NCBI RefSeq assembly: GCF_001806875.1
Contig: NZ_KV786260.1
Span: forward strand, 1 to 64,000
From: Corynebacterium sp. HMSC29G08
GTDB lineage: Bacteria > Actinomycetota > Actinomycetes > Mycobacteriales > Mycobacteriaceae
Length of the DNA stretch: 64,000 nucleotides
Direction of reading: 5' to 3'
Positions 46,328 to 55,308 of this stretch are shown one piece after another; position 1 is the stretch's first letter; each line of letters opens with the position of its first letter. Below the pieces are notes generated by a model. That model worked only from the letters and a program-made list of their open reading frames with translations, was not told the origin of the DNA and did not search any database. The position numbers were made by a program, and so were the translations under genes.

Positions 46328-47713
46328 TTGGCCAAAAAGGCGCGGGTAATCCACACCTGCTCTGAATGCGGGTATTCCTCCCCCAAATGGTTGGGGAGGT
46401 GCCCCGAATGTGGATCTTGGGGGACGCTGCAAGAAGAAACTCTTGTCAGCACTGGTGGTGCCGCAAAAAGCGGCATCGGGGGAAACGTCAGCGTGACCGC
46501 AGGAGCACTGACTCCTGCCACCCCGGCACGCCCAATCACCAAAGTTGCGGCCGACGCCGCCCATGCTGTGCCTTCCGGTATCGGCGAACTTGACCGCGTA
46601 CTTGGCAACGGCGTGGTCCCCGGCTCCGTTATTTTGCTTGCCGGTGAGCCTGGCGTGGGTAAATCCACGTTGTTGTTGGAGGTGGCGTCAAGGTGGGCGT
46701 CGATAGGCAAAAAGGCTCTTTATGTCACCGCCGAGGAATCTGCCGGACAGGTGCGCGGGCGAGCAGGGCGCACAGGCGCACTGCAGGACACACTGTTTCT
46801 AGCCGCAGAATCCAACCTAGATACAGTGTTTGGGCACGTCAAAGAGGTCAAACCCAGTCTGCTGATTGTGGATTCGGTACAGACCATCCACGCCTCCGGA
46901 GTGGAAGGAGTAGCCGGCGGTGTGGCGCAATCGCGCGCCGTGACCGCCGCCCTGACCACGCTGGCCAAAACCACAAACCTGCCAGTGCTACTGGTGGGGC
47001 ATGTGACCAAAGACGGCAACGTAGCCGGCCCCCGGGTGCTTGAGCACCTCGTGGATGTGGTGCTGAACTTTGAAGGCGACCGACAGTCCAGCCTGCGCAT
47101 GCTCCGCGGGCTGAAGAACCGGTTCGGCGCCACCGATGAGGTTGGCTGTTTCGAGCAGACCGCGGACGGTATCCGTGAAGTGTCGGATCCATCGGGGCTA
47201 TTTTTGAGCCACCGCGGCCAAACCCCGGACGGCTCGGCGGTAACCGTAGCCATGGATGGTGTGCGCCCCATGCTGGCTGAGGTGCAGGCGCTGACGGTAG
47301 ACCCGGTAAATAAGTCGCCACGCCGCGTGGTCACGGGCCTAGACGGCAACCGCGTGCCCATGGTGCTTGCGGTGCTGCAGGCTCGCTGCGGGGAGCGCAC
47401 CAACGATAAGGACGCCTACGTAGCCACTGTGGGTGGCGTGCGCATTACGGAAACGGCCACGGACCTGGCGGTGGCGCTGGCCACATGGTCCTCGCTGCAC
47501 GAACAACCACTGCCGGAAAAGACGGTGGTGGTGGGCGAAGTTGGCCTTGCAGGCGAGTTGCGCCGGGTGCCTAACCTTGCCCGTCGCCTGCAGGAGGCCG
47601 CGCGCCTGGGCTACACGCGTGCGATCGTGCCCGCCGGCGAGAAGATCAGCGTGAAGGGTATGCGCGTCCAGCAAGTATCCACGGTGGCCGAGGCGATAGG
47701 GTTGCTTGCGTGA
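46328..47713 (+). CDS. radA: DNA repair protein RadA (Sms)
   Basis: 461 residues. The N-terminal zinc finger has cysteines 11, 14, 25 and 28 (CSECGYSSPKWLGRCPEC). The RecA-like domain has Walker A GEPGVGKST at 106-114 and the RadA-specific LKNRFGATDEVG; the C-terminal Lon-like domain includes GEVGLAGELRRVPNLARRLQEA. It is a helicase in branch migration. TTG start at 46328 gives the standard N-terminus. Its stop overlaps disA (GTGA). Confidence 0.96.
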   Translation: MAKKARVIHTCSECGYSSPKWLGRCPECGSWGTLQEETLVSTGGAAKSGIGGNVSVTAGALTPATPARPITKVAADAAHAVPSGIGELDRVLGNGVVPGSVILLAGEPGVGKSTLLLEVASRWASIGKKALYVTAEESAGQVRGRAGRTGALQDTLFLAAESNLDTVFGHVKEVKPSLLIVDSVQTIHASGVEGVAGGVAQSRAVTAALTTLAKTTNLPVLLVGHVTKDGNVAGPRVLEHLVDVVLNFEGDRQSSLRMLRGLKNRFGATDEVGCFEQTADGIREVSDPSGLFLSHRGQTPDGSAVTVAMDGVRPMLAEVQALTVDPVNKSPRRVVTGLDGNRVPMVLAVLQARCGERTNDKDAYVATVGGVRITETATDLAVALATWSSLHEQPLPEKTVVVGEVGLAGELRRVPNLARRLQEAARLGYTRAIVPAGEKISVKGMRVQQVSTVAEAIGLLA

Positions 47714-48747
47714 CACTGCGTGAAATCTTGGCCAAGCTCTCCCCCGGCACTCCGCTTCGCGACGGCTTGGAGCGCATCCAACGCGGCCGCAGCGGAGGGC
47801 TGATTGTGCTGGGAGATCCCCCAGAGGTAACCAAGATTTGCGACGGCGGCGTAACCTTCGACGCCCCCTTCTCCCCCACCTTGTTACGCGAGCTTTCCAA
47901 AATGGACGGCGCGGTAATCCTTTCTGCCGACGGCTCACGAATCACGCGTGCAAACGTCCAACTTGTGCCCTCGCCGGAGTATTTGACGGTTGAATCCGGC
48001 ACCCGCCACCGCGCCGCCGAACGCACCGCCCTGCAGACCGGCGTTCCGGTGGTCAGTGTGTCCGCATCCATGAACACGGTGACGTTGTACCACGACGGCA
48101 CCCGCCACCGCTTGGAAGAATCCGCCGTGCTGATTGCACGCGCAAACCAGGCGCTTTCCACCATTGAGCGCTACCGTCAACGCTTGGACATGGCAAACCA
48201 GCGCCTGTTCGTCGCAGAGATGAACGGCTACGCCACCGTAGGTGATGTGGTGGGCACGCTGCAGCGCCAAATGATGCTTGAGCGCGCCGCCATGGACCTA
48301 GACCTGACGATTGTGGAGCTTGGTTCAGACGCCCGCCAGCTGATCCTGCAACTGACTGAATTGGAAGGCTCCAACGCCACCGACATTGAGATGCTGGTGC
48401 GCGACTACATCGCCGCCGACACGGTGCCAGCCGATGAGCAGGTCGCCCACGCCGTGCGCGCACTCGAAGCGCTTCCGGACGCTGAGCTTTTGCACAGCTC
48501 TGCACTCGCGCGCCAACTTGGGCTTCCGGCTTCCGAGGAAAACCTCATGCAATCAGTGGTGCCGCGCGGCTACCGCGCGCTTTCGCGCGTACCGCGTGTG
48601 CAGAAGTTCCTCATGGATCACATCGTTTCGGCCTTCGGCGAGCTGCCCGCGATTGTCAACGCCACGCCCGAGGAGCTCGCCAGCGCCAACCACGTTTCCG
48701 GCCTGTGGGCGCGCCACATCGCAGAAGGCCTGCGCCGGATTAGCTAG
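47710..48747 (+). CDS. disA: Diadenylate cyclase / DNA integrity scanning protein DisA
   Basis: 345 residues. The DAC domain shows the DGA motif (66-68, in ELSKMDGAVILSAD) and RHR (99-101, in ESGTRHRAAERTA); a helical linker and a C-terminal helix-hairpin-helix (RALSRVPRVQKFLMDHIV) follow. It makes cyclic di-AMP and responds to branched DNA; in Bacillus and mycobacteria RadA restrains it, consistent with this coupled pair. GTG start. Confidence 0.95.
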   Translation: MTLREILAKLSPGTPLRDGLERIQRGRSGGLIVLGDPPEVTKICDGGVTFDAPFSPTLLRELSKMDGAVILSADGSRITRANVQLVPSPEYLTVESGTRHRAAERTALQTGVPVVSVSASMNTVTLYHDGTRHRLEESAVLIARANQALSTIERYRQRLDMANQRLFVAEMNGYATVGDVVGTLQRQMMLERAAMDLDLTIVELGSDARQLILQLTELEGSNATDIEMLVRDYIAADTVPADEQVAHAVRALEALPDAELLHSSALARQLGLPASEENLMQSVVPRGYRALSRVPRVQKFLMDHIVSAFGELPAIVNATPEELASANHVSGLWARHIAEGLRRIS

Positions 48748-48767
48748 CGCAGGTTGGAGGTGAGCGG

Positions 48768-49493
48768 CTAAGCCGTGAAGTTGAACGGTGCGGCGTCCGA
48801 AGCGTTGTCACCGATCACCGCGTGCAGGTAGTAAGAGCCCGTCGGCACGGTCTTGCGGTCAGTGCACACACCCGGCGCGGATGCGGTGCCGGACCACACT
48901 GCCTGGTACGGGCGTTTCTCGCCTGCTGGGAAGGTCTCCTGGCCAACCACGATAGAGGCGTAGCAGTCCGTATCACTCCACACTCGGGCGTTGGTGGCCA
49001 TGTCGTAGACTTCGAAGCGCATGTCGCCGTCGTTAAGGTCGAGCACACAGTCGGTATCGGTGGGGTTTTCCACCTCCATGAAGATCTTCGGCGAATCGCC
49101 CACCTTAAACGATGGGAACTCCGTCAGTGCGGTGATGCGCAGGTCAGACAGCTCGCAGGAGCCTTTCGCGATGGGCTCGTCGCTTGCCGACGCCTCCTCG
49201 CCCTCCCCCTCCGTCTCTTCCTTGGTTGCCGCAGTCGTGGCCCCGGTGGTGGATTTGGTGGTGGATTCGGCATCCTCCGGGGCAGGTACCGTCGGCTCGG
49301 TCACAGGTGTGACACTCGGGGTGGAGTCAGTGGTGGACACCGCAGCGTCGGAGCCGTCGCCGGACCTATTTCCGGACTTCGCTACCGCACTTAAACCCCA
49401 GATCACCAGGGCAACAAGGACCAAAAGAATGACAAGCGCACCGACCCTGCGGCGCACATAGATCTCATCTGGGAGCGGGCGCTGGTTTGTCAT
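48768..49493 (-). CDS. Membrane-anchored extracytoplasmic protein of unknown function
   Basis: 241 residues. A cytoplasmic head with MTNQRPLPDEIYVRRRV leads to one membrane helix (about 17-38, GALVILLVLVALVIWGLSAV), then a Ser/Thr/Glu-rich linker (about 40-110) and a beta-rich domain with paired cysteines (GSCELSDL, TDCVLDLNDG, DTDCYASIV, GVCTDRKTV). The topology suggests a surface-exposed domain on a flexible stalk. It is widespread near disA/mutY in corynebacteria; function unknown. Confidence 0.75.
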   Translation of the reverse strand: MTNQRPLPDEIYVRRRVGALVILLVLVALVIWGLSAVAKSGNRSGDGSDAAVSTTDSTPSVTPVTEPTVPAPEDAESTTKSTTGATTAATKEETEGEGEEASASDEPIAKGSCELSDLRITALTEFPSFKVGDSPKIFMEVENPTDTDCVLDLNDGDMRFEVYDMATNARVWSDTDCYASIVVGQETFPAGEKRPYQAVWSGTASAPGVCTDRKTVPTGSYYLHAVIGDNASDAAPFNFTA

Positions 49494-49502
49494 GCCCTCA
49501 CT

Positions 49503-50105
49503 CTAGTTCGCGAAATGCTCCCAGACGGTCTCGACGCGGCCGCAGTCAAGGAGGTAGCGTGCAGCCACCACACCCGTGCCCTCTTTGTTAATGGAGGGGA
49601 TGCGCTCCACCAGGTGCTGCGCCGTGATCTTTGCGTGGGTCTCTTCGATCTTCTCACGGGAGTTCTCGCCCGCCGCACGCGCAGCCAACACGGACGGTGC
49701 GATCTTTTCCGTAAACACGCGGGTCAAGCCGTGTGGGGCGTGTTCCGGGTCCTCCACCGAACCAATTGCTGCACCGATAGCGCCACAAGACTCGTGCGTT
49801 AGCGCTACAACCAGTGGGACGCCAAGGCCCTCAACGGCGTACTCCACACTCGCCGAAACTGCCGCGTCCACGCAGCCTCCTGCGGTACGGATGACAAACA
49901 GGTCTCCGAAACCGGCATCAAACAGCAGCTCTACCGGCACGCGGGAGTCACTGCACGCCACGATCGCAGCGACCGGGTTTTGGCCTTCGATGATCTCTGC
50001 GCGGCGCCGCGGATCCCTATGCGGTGTCGTTGCCTGCTCTGAAGCGAAGCGCTCGTTGCCTTCCAAAAGGCTGTTCCAAACCTGACGTGGGGAAGAATGT
50101 TCCAT
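49503..50105 (-). CDS. Beta-class carbonic anhydrase
   Basis: About 200 residues from ATG 50105. The zinc ligands Cys51 and Asp53 (CSDSR), His104 and Cys107 (THESCGA) are in place. It interconverts CO2 and bicarbonate for carboxylases. Divergent from mutY, with starts 22 bases apart. Longer in-frame starts overlap mutY and are not favoured. Confidence 0.92.
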   Translation of the reverse strand: MEHSSPRQVWNSLLEGNERFASEQATTPHRDPRRRAEIIEGQNPVAAIVACSDSRVPVELLFDAGFGDLFVIRTAGGCVDAAVSASVEYAVEGLGVPLVVALTHESCGAIGAAIGSVEDPEHAPHGLTRVFTEKIAPSVLAARAAGENSREKIEETHAKITAQHLVERIPSINKEGTGVVAARYLLDCGRVETVWEHFAN

Positions 50106-50127
50106 AGCCACTATTGTTGCACTCATT

Positions 50128-50973
50128 GTGAGCCTGCAAGACGAAATCATCCACTGGTATTCCAACAATGCCCGCGACCTGCCGTGGCGTAATGAAGCGA
50201 CCACCCCGTGGGGCGTGTTGGTCAGTGAAGTGATGAGCCACCAAACCCAAGTTGAACGCGTGGCACCCATCTGGGTCGACTGGATGCAGCGCTGGCCCAC
50301 CCCCGAAGCGTTTGCCGCCGCCAGCACCGCCGACGTCCTACGCGCCTGGGGGTCGCTGGGTTATCCCCGCCGTGCGCTGCGGTTGAAGGAGTGTGCGCAG
50401 GTTCTTGTGGACGATTACGGTGGGCTGGTTCCACGTGACGTCGATAAGCTACTGGCCCTTCCAGGGATTGGTGAGTACACCGCGCGGGCCGTCGCCGCTT
50501 TTGCCTACGGGCAGAACGTAGCGGTGGTGGACACCAACGTGCGCCGCGTCCATGCCCGTGTGGTGCTTGGTGAGGAAAACCAAAAGCCCCGCAAATCAGA
50601 AATCGCCGACCTTGCTGAGCTGCTGCCCGCTGAGCAAGGTCCGGTGTTCTCCGAGGGGCTCATTGAGCTCGGCGCGCTGGTCTGCAAAACCAAACCGCTG
50701 TGCCAGGTGTGTCCGGTCAGCTCGTGTCTGTGGCGCGAGCGCGGCTGCCCCAAAGCGTTTGTGAAAGCTCCCTCGCAGAAATTCGCCGGCACCGACAGAC
50801 AGGTGCGCGGCAAAATCATGCGCGTGCTTCGCCAGGCCCCCGACCCTGTCCCCCAATCCGACATCGACGTGGTGTGGCCCGACGATGCGCAACGTTCGCG
50901 AGCGTTGTACTCCCTGCTTGAAGACGGCCTTGCCGTCCAAAACGAACGCGGCTACTTCCATTTGCCGCACTGA
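50128..50973 (+). CDS. mutY: A/G-specific adenine DNA glycosylase MutY
   Basis: 281 residues of the HhH-GPD family. Catalytic Glu34 (SEVMSHQTQV), helix-hairpin-helix LPGIGEYTARAV (about 111-122) and catalytic Asp135 (VVDTNVRRV) are present. Four cysteines 186, 192, 195 and 200 could hold the [4Fe-4S] cluster but are spaced x5-x2-x4 rather than the usual x6-x2-x5. It removes adenine opposite 8-oxoguanine. GTG start 50128. It lacks most of the C-terminal 8-oxoG recognition domain of the 350-residue E. coli enzyme. Confidence 0.9.
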   Translation: MSLQDEIIHWYSNNARDLPWRNEATTPWGVLVSEVMSHQTQVERVAPIWVDWMQRWPTPEAFAAASTADVLRAWGSLGYPRRALRLKECAQVLVDDYGGLVPRDVDKLLALPGIGEYTARAVAAFAYGQNVAVVDTNVRRVHARVVLGEENQKPRKSEIADLAELLPAEQGPVFSEGLIELGALVCKTKPLCQVCPVSSCLWRERGCPKAFVKAPSQKFAGTDRQVRGKIMRVLRQAPDPVPQSDIDVVWPDDAQRSRALYSLLEDGLAVQNERGYFHLPH

Positions 50974-51156
50974 GCTTGATGCTTGTCGTGGCAGCGGGGC
51001 TCGGTGGATATCTGTGGATTTCCGTGGATATATAGCGTGGGCGCAGCGACGGAGAATCTTTGGGTAGATGCTGAGCCTACGACCCACCCCTGAAGGTTAC
51101 GATCAAAGACCCCCTACACGCCACCTTTTTCCCAAGACCTCTCTACACTCCCTCTT

Positions 51157-53652
51157 ATGTCATCTTCAGATAATGCGGCTATTGAGAAGCAATGGGACAC
51201 CCTCGTTCAACAGCTCTACGATGGTATGCCAAAGGTGGATTTCCTCGTCGGAGTTGAAGGGCTGCTTGATCAGCTCGACCCGGCTGACCCCTTGGCATAC
51301 GCAATGCGCCTGCACGCCATCTACCCCCGCACCTCCCTCGACCCAGTTGCGGCACTGGACGAGTTTGAGGCGCTTTTGTCCATACATGAGTCAAACCCGC
51401 AAACCTATGCGGCGCACCCTTTTGAGCAGGAGGGTAGCTGGTTTGAAACCATAGCGGAGTACCTCATCTGGTGGCTCACGCAGAAGTCCGGCCGCGAAGC
51501 AGTCGAACGGCTGATGTTTCTTGCTCCGCGGGTTTTCCATGACCCGGAGGGTCTTCGCCACCTTCAAATCATTGCCTACACAAACCTGGGCGAAGGCGAA
51601 AAAGTGATTCCGCTTTTGCGCGGCTACCTGCCTCCTGTAGAGGCGTATGAGAACCAGCAGATCAGCGCGGATGATTGGTTAGAGCGCTATGACATGGCGG
51701 CGATGGCCTACCTGCAGCAAGACATGCTGGAGGAATGCAACACCACGGTCGATCAGATGCTTCGCTCCGGAATTGCACATGACACGCAGCCGCTTGTGAT
51801 GGTGGCTGAATCCTTGCTGCCCTTGGCGGAACACATCCCGCTTGAAACCTCGGTAGACCGCAGCCTGTTCGTGTTGAAAGGCTGCTTCGCATCCCCAGAA
51901 AAAGCCGAGGCGACAATTCAGGCGGCGACGTTTCTTCTGCTCGGCGGGCTTGTCCAGGAGGCGTTTAATCTTGTGCATTTCACGGAACCATTCATTGCAC
52001 AGACGGAAAACGCAGTTGAGGCTTTGTACCGCTTCTTCCGCTTTGCTACGGAAAATGGCTACGGCGACCGGGCGTCGATACGCTATAGCTCGCCGCGTTG
52101 GCAGATGGAGCTGGGAATTTCGGCATCCCCACTGGTAGCTGATCTAGCGGAGGGTTTCGAACGCGCTGCACGTGCGGAGGCGCTCAAGACGAAGGAAACC
52201 ACCGGGTCGGAGGTGGCGTTGCGGCGTTTTGAGCAGCGTTTCTCTGTGCCGCAACTTGACCCGGAAGTGTACGCACTCACTGTCGCAGCCTTAGCTCAAA
52301 CCATGGCCGACCGCTCGCTGCACTACTACGCTGTGGGCACTGAACTTCACCCTGAGCTGGTTGCGTTTACTGAGGCACTGCTGGGCAACAGGGCTTCATT
52401 TAACTTCGATATGATCCCGCAACGTGTCCTGGATGATCCGCATGTAGGACATCTCTGGAAGCAGTTTCCGGTGGACAGCTTGGGACAGCTTCACGACATC
52501 ATGCAAGAGCTGAGCCAGTGGGTCAGCAGCCGGGAACTTGACCCTTTTGTCCGTCAGGTCACTGAAGTCTTCATATTGAGCCACGTTGGTTTTGAGGGTC
52601 TCCATCTTGGCTCAGTGGCGATTGCAGCGTTGCCTGCGGCTGCGCACGTCATTCCACAACAGGCTGCGGCGTTTGCAGTTGGCGTGTTGGAGGACCTGTG
52701 GAAGCGCGACGGTCATCTTTCTTCCCCGGAAGCGCATACCGTTTTCGATTTCGTTGGTGGGCTGGTGCGCACTGGCGCAATCACTGTGCAAGTGTCGGAG
52801 TACTTAAAGCAGCAAGCTCTTGCGGCGAATCGCGGCATGGACGTCCTAGCCTTCATCAGTGTCACTCAGGAGGCACTTGCTATCGACCCTGAGCTTTCAG
52901 AAGATGCTGAAGCTGACCTCATCACCAACCGAGCTTTGAAGGGGATTCGCCTCACGCGCCTGGGCAACCCTGTGGGAGGCTCAAAGGAACTGGTCGAGGC
53001 TGCGCGAATGTGCCTGCAGCGCGGGGATATGACCAATTTTTTGGCTAACCTTGCTTCCGCCTCCAACTTGCTGATGGACTACATGGAGTTTGAACGCGCC
53101 GGCGTCTTACATAATGAGCTGACTGAGATTATCGATGACCCCAATCTCGGTGCTGAGCCGTGGGCGCAGCTTGAAGGCGCCAAAGCAATTGCTCGGTTCA
53201 TCACGCTGTTGAAGGATCCGTTTTTTGGCCAGTCATGGCCGCAGGCGCGGGAGCGTGTTCAGCGTTTGCTCATCCAGGTCCTTGAAGAGGATGAGGATGC
53301 GCCAGACATGATGGACACGCTTGCAAATGTTGCAGTTTTGCTGATCCGCGGGTTGAGTTGGCAGGATCGCCACGAAGAGGCGATCGATTTCAGTGTGTGG
53401 GCGCGCTCGGTGTTCAGCCAGGACGGTGAGACTGACCAAAGTGTGCTGCTTATGGGCGAGTACGCCATTGCGCTTGGTAACGCGGGGCGTGATAAGGATG
53501 CGGCGTTGGTGCTTGAGACCATGTGGCAGCGTTCAAGGGACGCTGGTGCCAGCCATCTGATGGACTTCGCCGTGTCTCACCTCAAAAAGTTTGCTGAGTG
53601 GGACAACGTCGGAGACCCGGCGCCGTATGTTGAAGTGCTGTCCCGAATGTAA
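51157..53652 (+). CDS. 831-residue all-helical repeat protein of unknown function
   Basis: A long soluble protein with no signal peptide or membrane helix. It consists of amphipathic helices throughout, many with TPR-like spacing (for example LQIIAYTNLGEGEKVIPLLRGY, YDMAAMAYLQQDMLEECNTTVDQML, QSVLLMGEYAIALGNAGRDKDAALVLETMW), so a helical solenoid for protein binding is likely. I do not recognise a family or a catalytic motif. Acidic overall. The ATG at 51157 has no strong ribosome-binding site. It stands alone between mutY and the DUF4236/lipase pair, in the most accessory part of the window. Codon use looks like that of neighbours, so recent transfer is not obvious. Confidence 0.85.
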   Translation: MSSSDNAAIEKQWDTLVQQLYDGMPKVDFLVGVEGLLDQLDPADPLAYAMRLHAIYPRTSLDPVAALDEFEALLSIHESNPQTYAAHPFEQEGSWFETIAEYLIWWLTQKSGREAVERLMFLAPRVFHDPEGLRHLQIIAYTNLGEGEKVIPLLRGYLPPVEAYENQQISADDWLERYDMAAMAYLQQDMLEECNTTVDQMLRSGIAHDTQPLVMVAESLLPLAEHIPLETSVDRSLFVLKGCFASPEKAEATIQAATFLLLGGLVQEAFNLVHFTEPFIAQTENAVEALYRFFRFATENGYGDRASIRYSSPRWQMELGISASPLVADLAEGFERAARAEALKTKETTGSEVALRRFEQRFSVPQLDPEVYALTVAALAQTMADRSLHYYAVGTELHPELVAFTEALLGNRASFNFDMIPQRVLDDPHVGHLWKQFPVDSLGQLHDIMQELSQWVSSRELDPFVRQVTEVFILSHVGFEGLHLGSVAIAALPAAAHVIPQQAAAFAVGVLEDLWKRDGHLSSPEAHTVFDFVGGLVRTGAITVQVSEYLKQQALAANRGMDVLAFISVTQEALAIDPELSEDAEADLITNRALKGIRLTRLGNPVGGSKELVEAARMCLQRGDMTNFLANLASASNLLMDYMEFERAGVLHNELTEIIDDPNLGAEPWAQLEGAKAIARFITLLKDPFFGQSWPQARERVQRLLIQVLEEDEDAPDMMDTLANVAVLLIRGLSWQDRHEEAIDFSVWARSVFSQDGETDQSVLLMGEYAIALGNAGRDKDAALVLETMWQRSRDAGASHLMDFAVSHLKKFAEWDNVGDPAPYVEVLSRM

Positions 53653-53658
53653 GAGGTT

Positions 53659-53829
53659 TTACTTCCAGCGGCCGCGGTAGGTCATGCCGCCGGGCAATTT
53701 GACCCACACGCCGCCGCGCGAGTTAAACGTCACCGGCCCAACCTTGGTGGATACTGAGGCGCCGGTGCCTGTCTGGTTGATCCAGACGTTTTTGCCCACT
53801 TTGTGTTTCTTCCGATACTGAAGGCCCAT
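53659..53829 (-). CDS. DUF4236-type small basic protein
   Basis: 56 residues, too short to be noticed easily. The start MGLQYRKKHKVGKNVWINQT resembles DUF4236 (which begins MGFRFRKRIKLGPGVRLNLS), and the alternation of short strands with GASVSTKVGPVTFNSRGG and VKLPGGMTYRGRW also fits. Strongly basic (net positive). Function of the family is unknown. Its ATG (53827-53829) is two bases from the lipase GTG on the other strand, so any promoter for either gene must lie inside the other. The stop is six bases after the end of the convergent 831-residue gene. Confidence 0.75.
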   Translation of the reverse strand: MGLQYRKKHKVGKNVWINQTGTGASVSTKVGPVTFNSRGGVWVKLPGGMTYRGRWK

Positions 53830-53831
53830 GC

Positions 53832-55289
53832 GTGAAAGCTTACACTTTGTCTATATCTCGTTTCCTCCCCTTGGCGCTCGCAGCTGCCGTCACAGTCCCT
53901 TTGTTCTGCGCTCCTGATGCTTCTGCTTCAGATGCTTCCACTACTCCAGATTTGAGTGCTGATTCCCTGTCATCGGGCGCTGATTTTGGTTCGTCGATGG
54001 CGGGGGTGTTGTCGAGCGTCGGCAAGCAGCGCACTGGTGAGCGTATTGTGTACGACTCGGTAGATGAGCGGGGGGAGGCTGTGCGGGTCAGTGGTGCCTT
54101 GTTTGATGTGGATAACGCCAAGGGGTTGGTGGCGCTGGCGCCGGGTACACGCGGCATGGGGGTGCATTGCGCGCCGAGCTCGCCGAAAAATGGTGTGTCT
54201 TCACTCAGTGGCAGCTCGGTGAATGTGAACTATGAGGCGCCGGTGGTGCGCATGCTCAATGACGCCGGCTACCGGGTGGTTGTCACGGATTACATGGGCT
54301 TGGGTGAGCGCGGCACCGTCCGGACACACACGTATCTCAACAGGATTGATCAGGGCCATGCGCTTATCGACGCCGCACGCCACACCGCCCACGAAAACGA
54401 AAAAGTCGCGTTTTGGGGCTACTCCCAGGGCGGCGGCGCGGCCGCTGCGGCAGCCGAGCTTGTTGCGGATTACGCGCCGGAGCTGAACGTGGTGGGCACG
54501 TTTGCGGGCGCTCCCCCGGCCGACCCGCTGCGCGTGTTGGACCAGCCAAGTGGTGCGTTGCTCACCACCGTCGCCGGTTTCGGCGTGATCGGTTTTTCCG
54601 ATTCGAACCCCGAGTTCAAAAAAGCCATCGAAGAGGTGATGAATGATGAGGGCTTGGCAATGCTTGAGCAGCTGCGCACCGCGTGCGTGCTCGACGGACC
54701 GAAGATTGCCCCGAAACCGTTTGAGGCGTACACCAAAACTGGGATGTCGCTAGCGCAGCTGGCGCGTTCAGACGAACGTATCTCTTCCGTGTTGGCCCGC
54801 AACGCGCTTGGCCATGCAACCACGTCCGCGCCGATTATGGTGCTGACGAACCCGGATGATGATTTGGTGCCAGAACCGCAGGCCACGCAGCTTGCGCGTG
54901 ATTACTGCTCGATTGGTGCGCCGGTTGAGTACCGCAAGGTACTGGTACCGGGTACCGCGTCAGCGCCGCTGTTCACCGCTTCCAGTGGCGGCTCGTCGTA
55001 CCCCGCGAAGCGTTTTCCCGGCAGCGGGCATGCGGTGCCGGTGCTGCTGCAAACGAAACATGCGATCGCCTGGCTAGACGATCGCATGGCGGGCAAAGAA
55101 TTTACGCAGGTTTGCCCCGGTGAGGACACCCCGGTAGAGCTTGACGGTGAGTTGAATTCCGTGGAGAAAACCGCCGTTGCCTTAGGCGTGCTCGCGGCGG
55201 TGGCGGGGATTGTCGGGTTGGGCGGCTGGGCCGCCTACAACCTGGGACTTATCCCCAGCGAGTGGCTGGGGATGGTGCCGCAGCTTTAG
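53832..55289 (+). CDS. Secreted lipase of the LIP family
   Basis: 485 residues. The signal peptide (MKAYTLSISRFLPLALAAAVTVPLFC) ends near Ala-Ser-Ala about position 32. The alpha/beta-hydrolase core has the nucleophile Ser198 in WGYSQGGGAAA, the likely acid in TNPDDDLVPEPQ and histidine in FPGSGHAVPV, the order of secretory (PF03583-type) lipases. A hydrophobic C-terminal stretch (about 450-475, VALGVLAAVAGIVGLGGWAAY) could anchor it to the membrane or mycomembrane. GTG 53832 is the only start that keeps the signal peptide whole. It probably releases fatty acids from skin or host lipids. Confidence 0.9.
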   Translation: MKAYTLSISRFLPLALAAAVTVPLFCAPDASASDASTTPDLSADSLSSGADFGSSMAGVLSSVGKQRTGERIVYDSVDERGEAVRVSGALFDVDNAKGLVALAPGTRGMGVHCAPSSPKNGVSSLSGSSVNVNYEAPVVRMLNDAGYRVVVTDYMGLGERGTVRTHTYLNRIDQGHALIDAARHTAHENEKVAFWGYSQGGGAAAAAAELVADYAPELNVVGTFAGAPPADPLRVLDQPSGALLTTVAGFGVIGFSDSNPEFKKAIEEVMNDEGLAMLEQLRTACVLDGPKIAPKPFEAYTKTGMSLAQLARSDERISSVLARNALGHATTSAPIMVLTNPDDDLVPEPQATQLARDYCSIGAPVEYRKVLVPGTASAPLFTASSGGSSYPAKRFPGSGHAVPVLLQTKHAIAWLDDRMAGKEFTQVCPGEDTPVELDGELNSVEKTAVALGVLAAVAGIVGLGGWAAYNLGLIPSEWLGMVPQL

Positions 55290-55308
55290 CGTTTAGGCCG
55301 GCTGGCGC

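Noticed and set aside
51157-55289. A phage, defence or secretion island
   Set aside because: No integrase, restriction, toxin-antitoxin, nuclease or secretion component is recognisable; only the large helical protein, DUF4236 and lipase are present.
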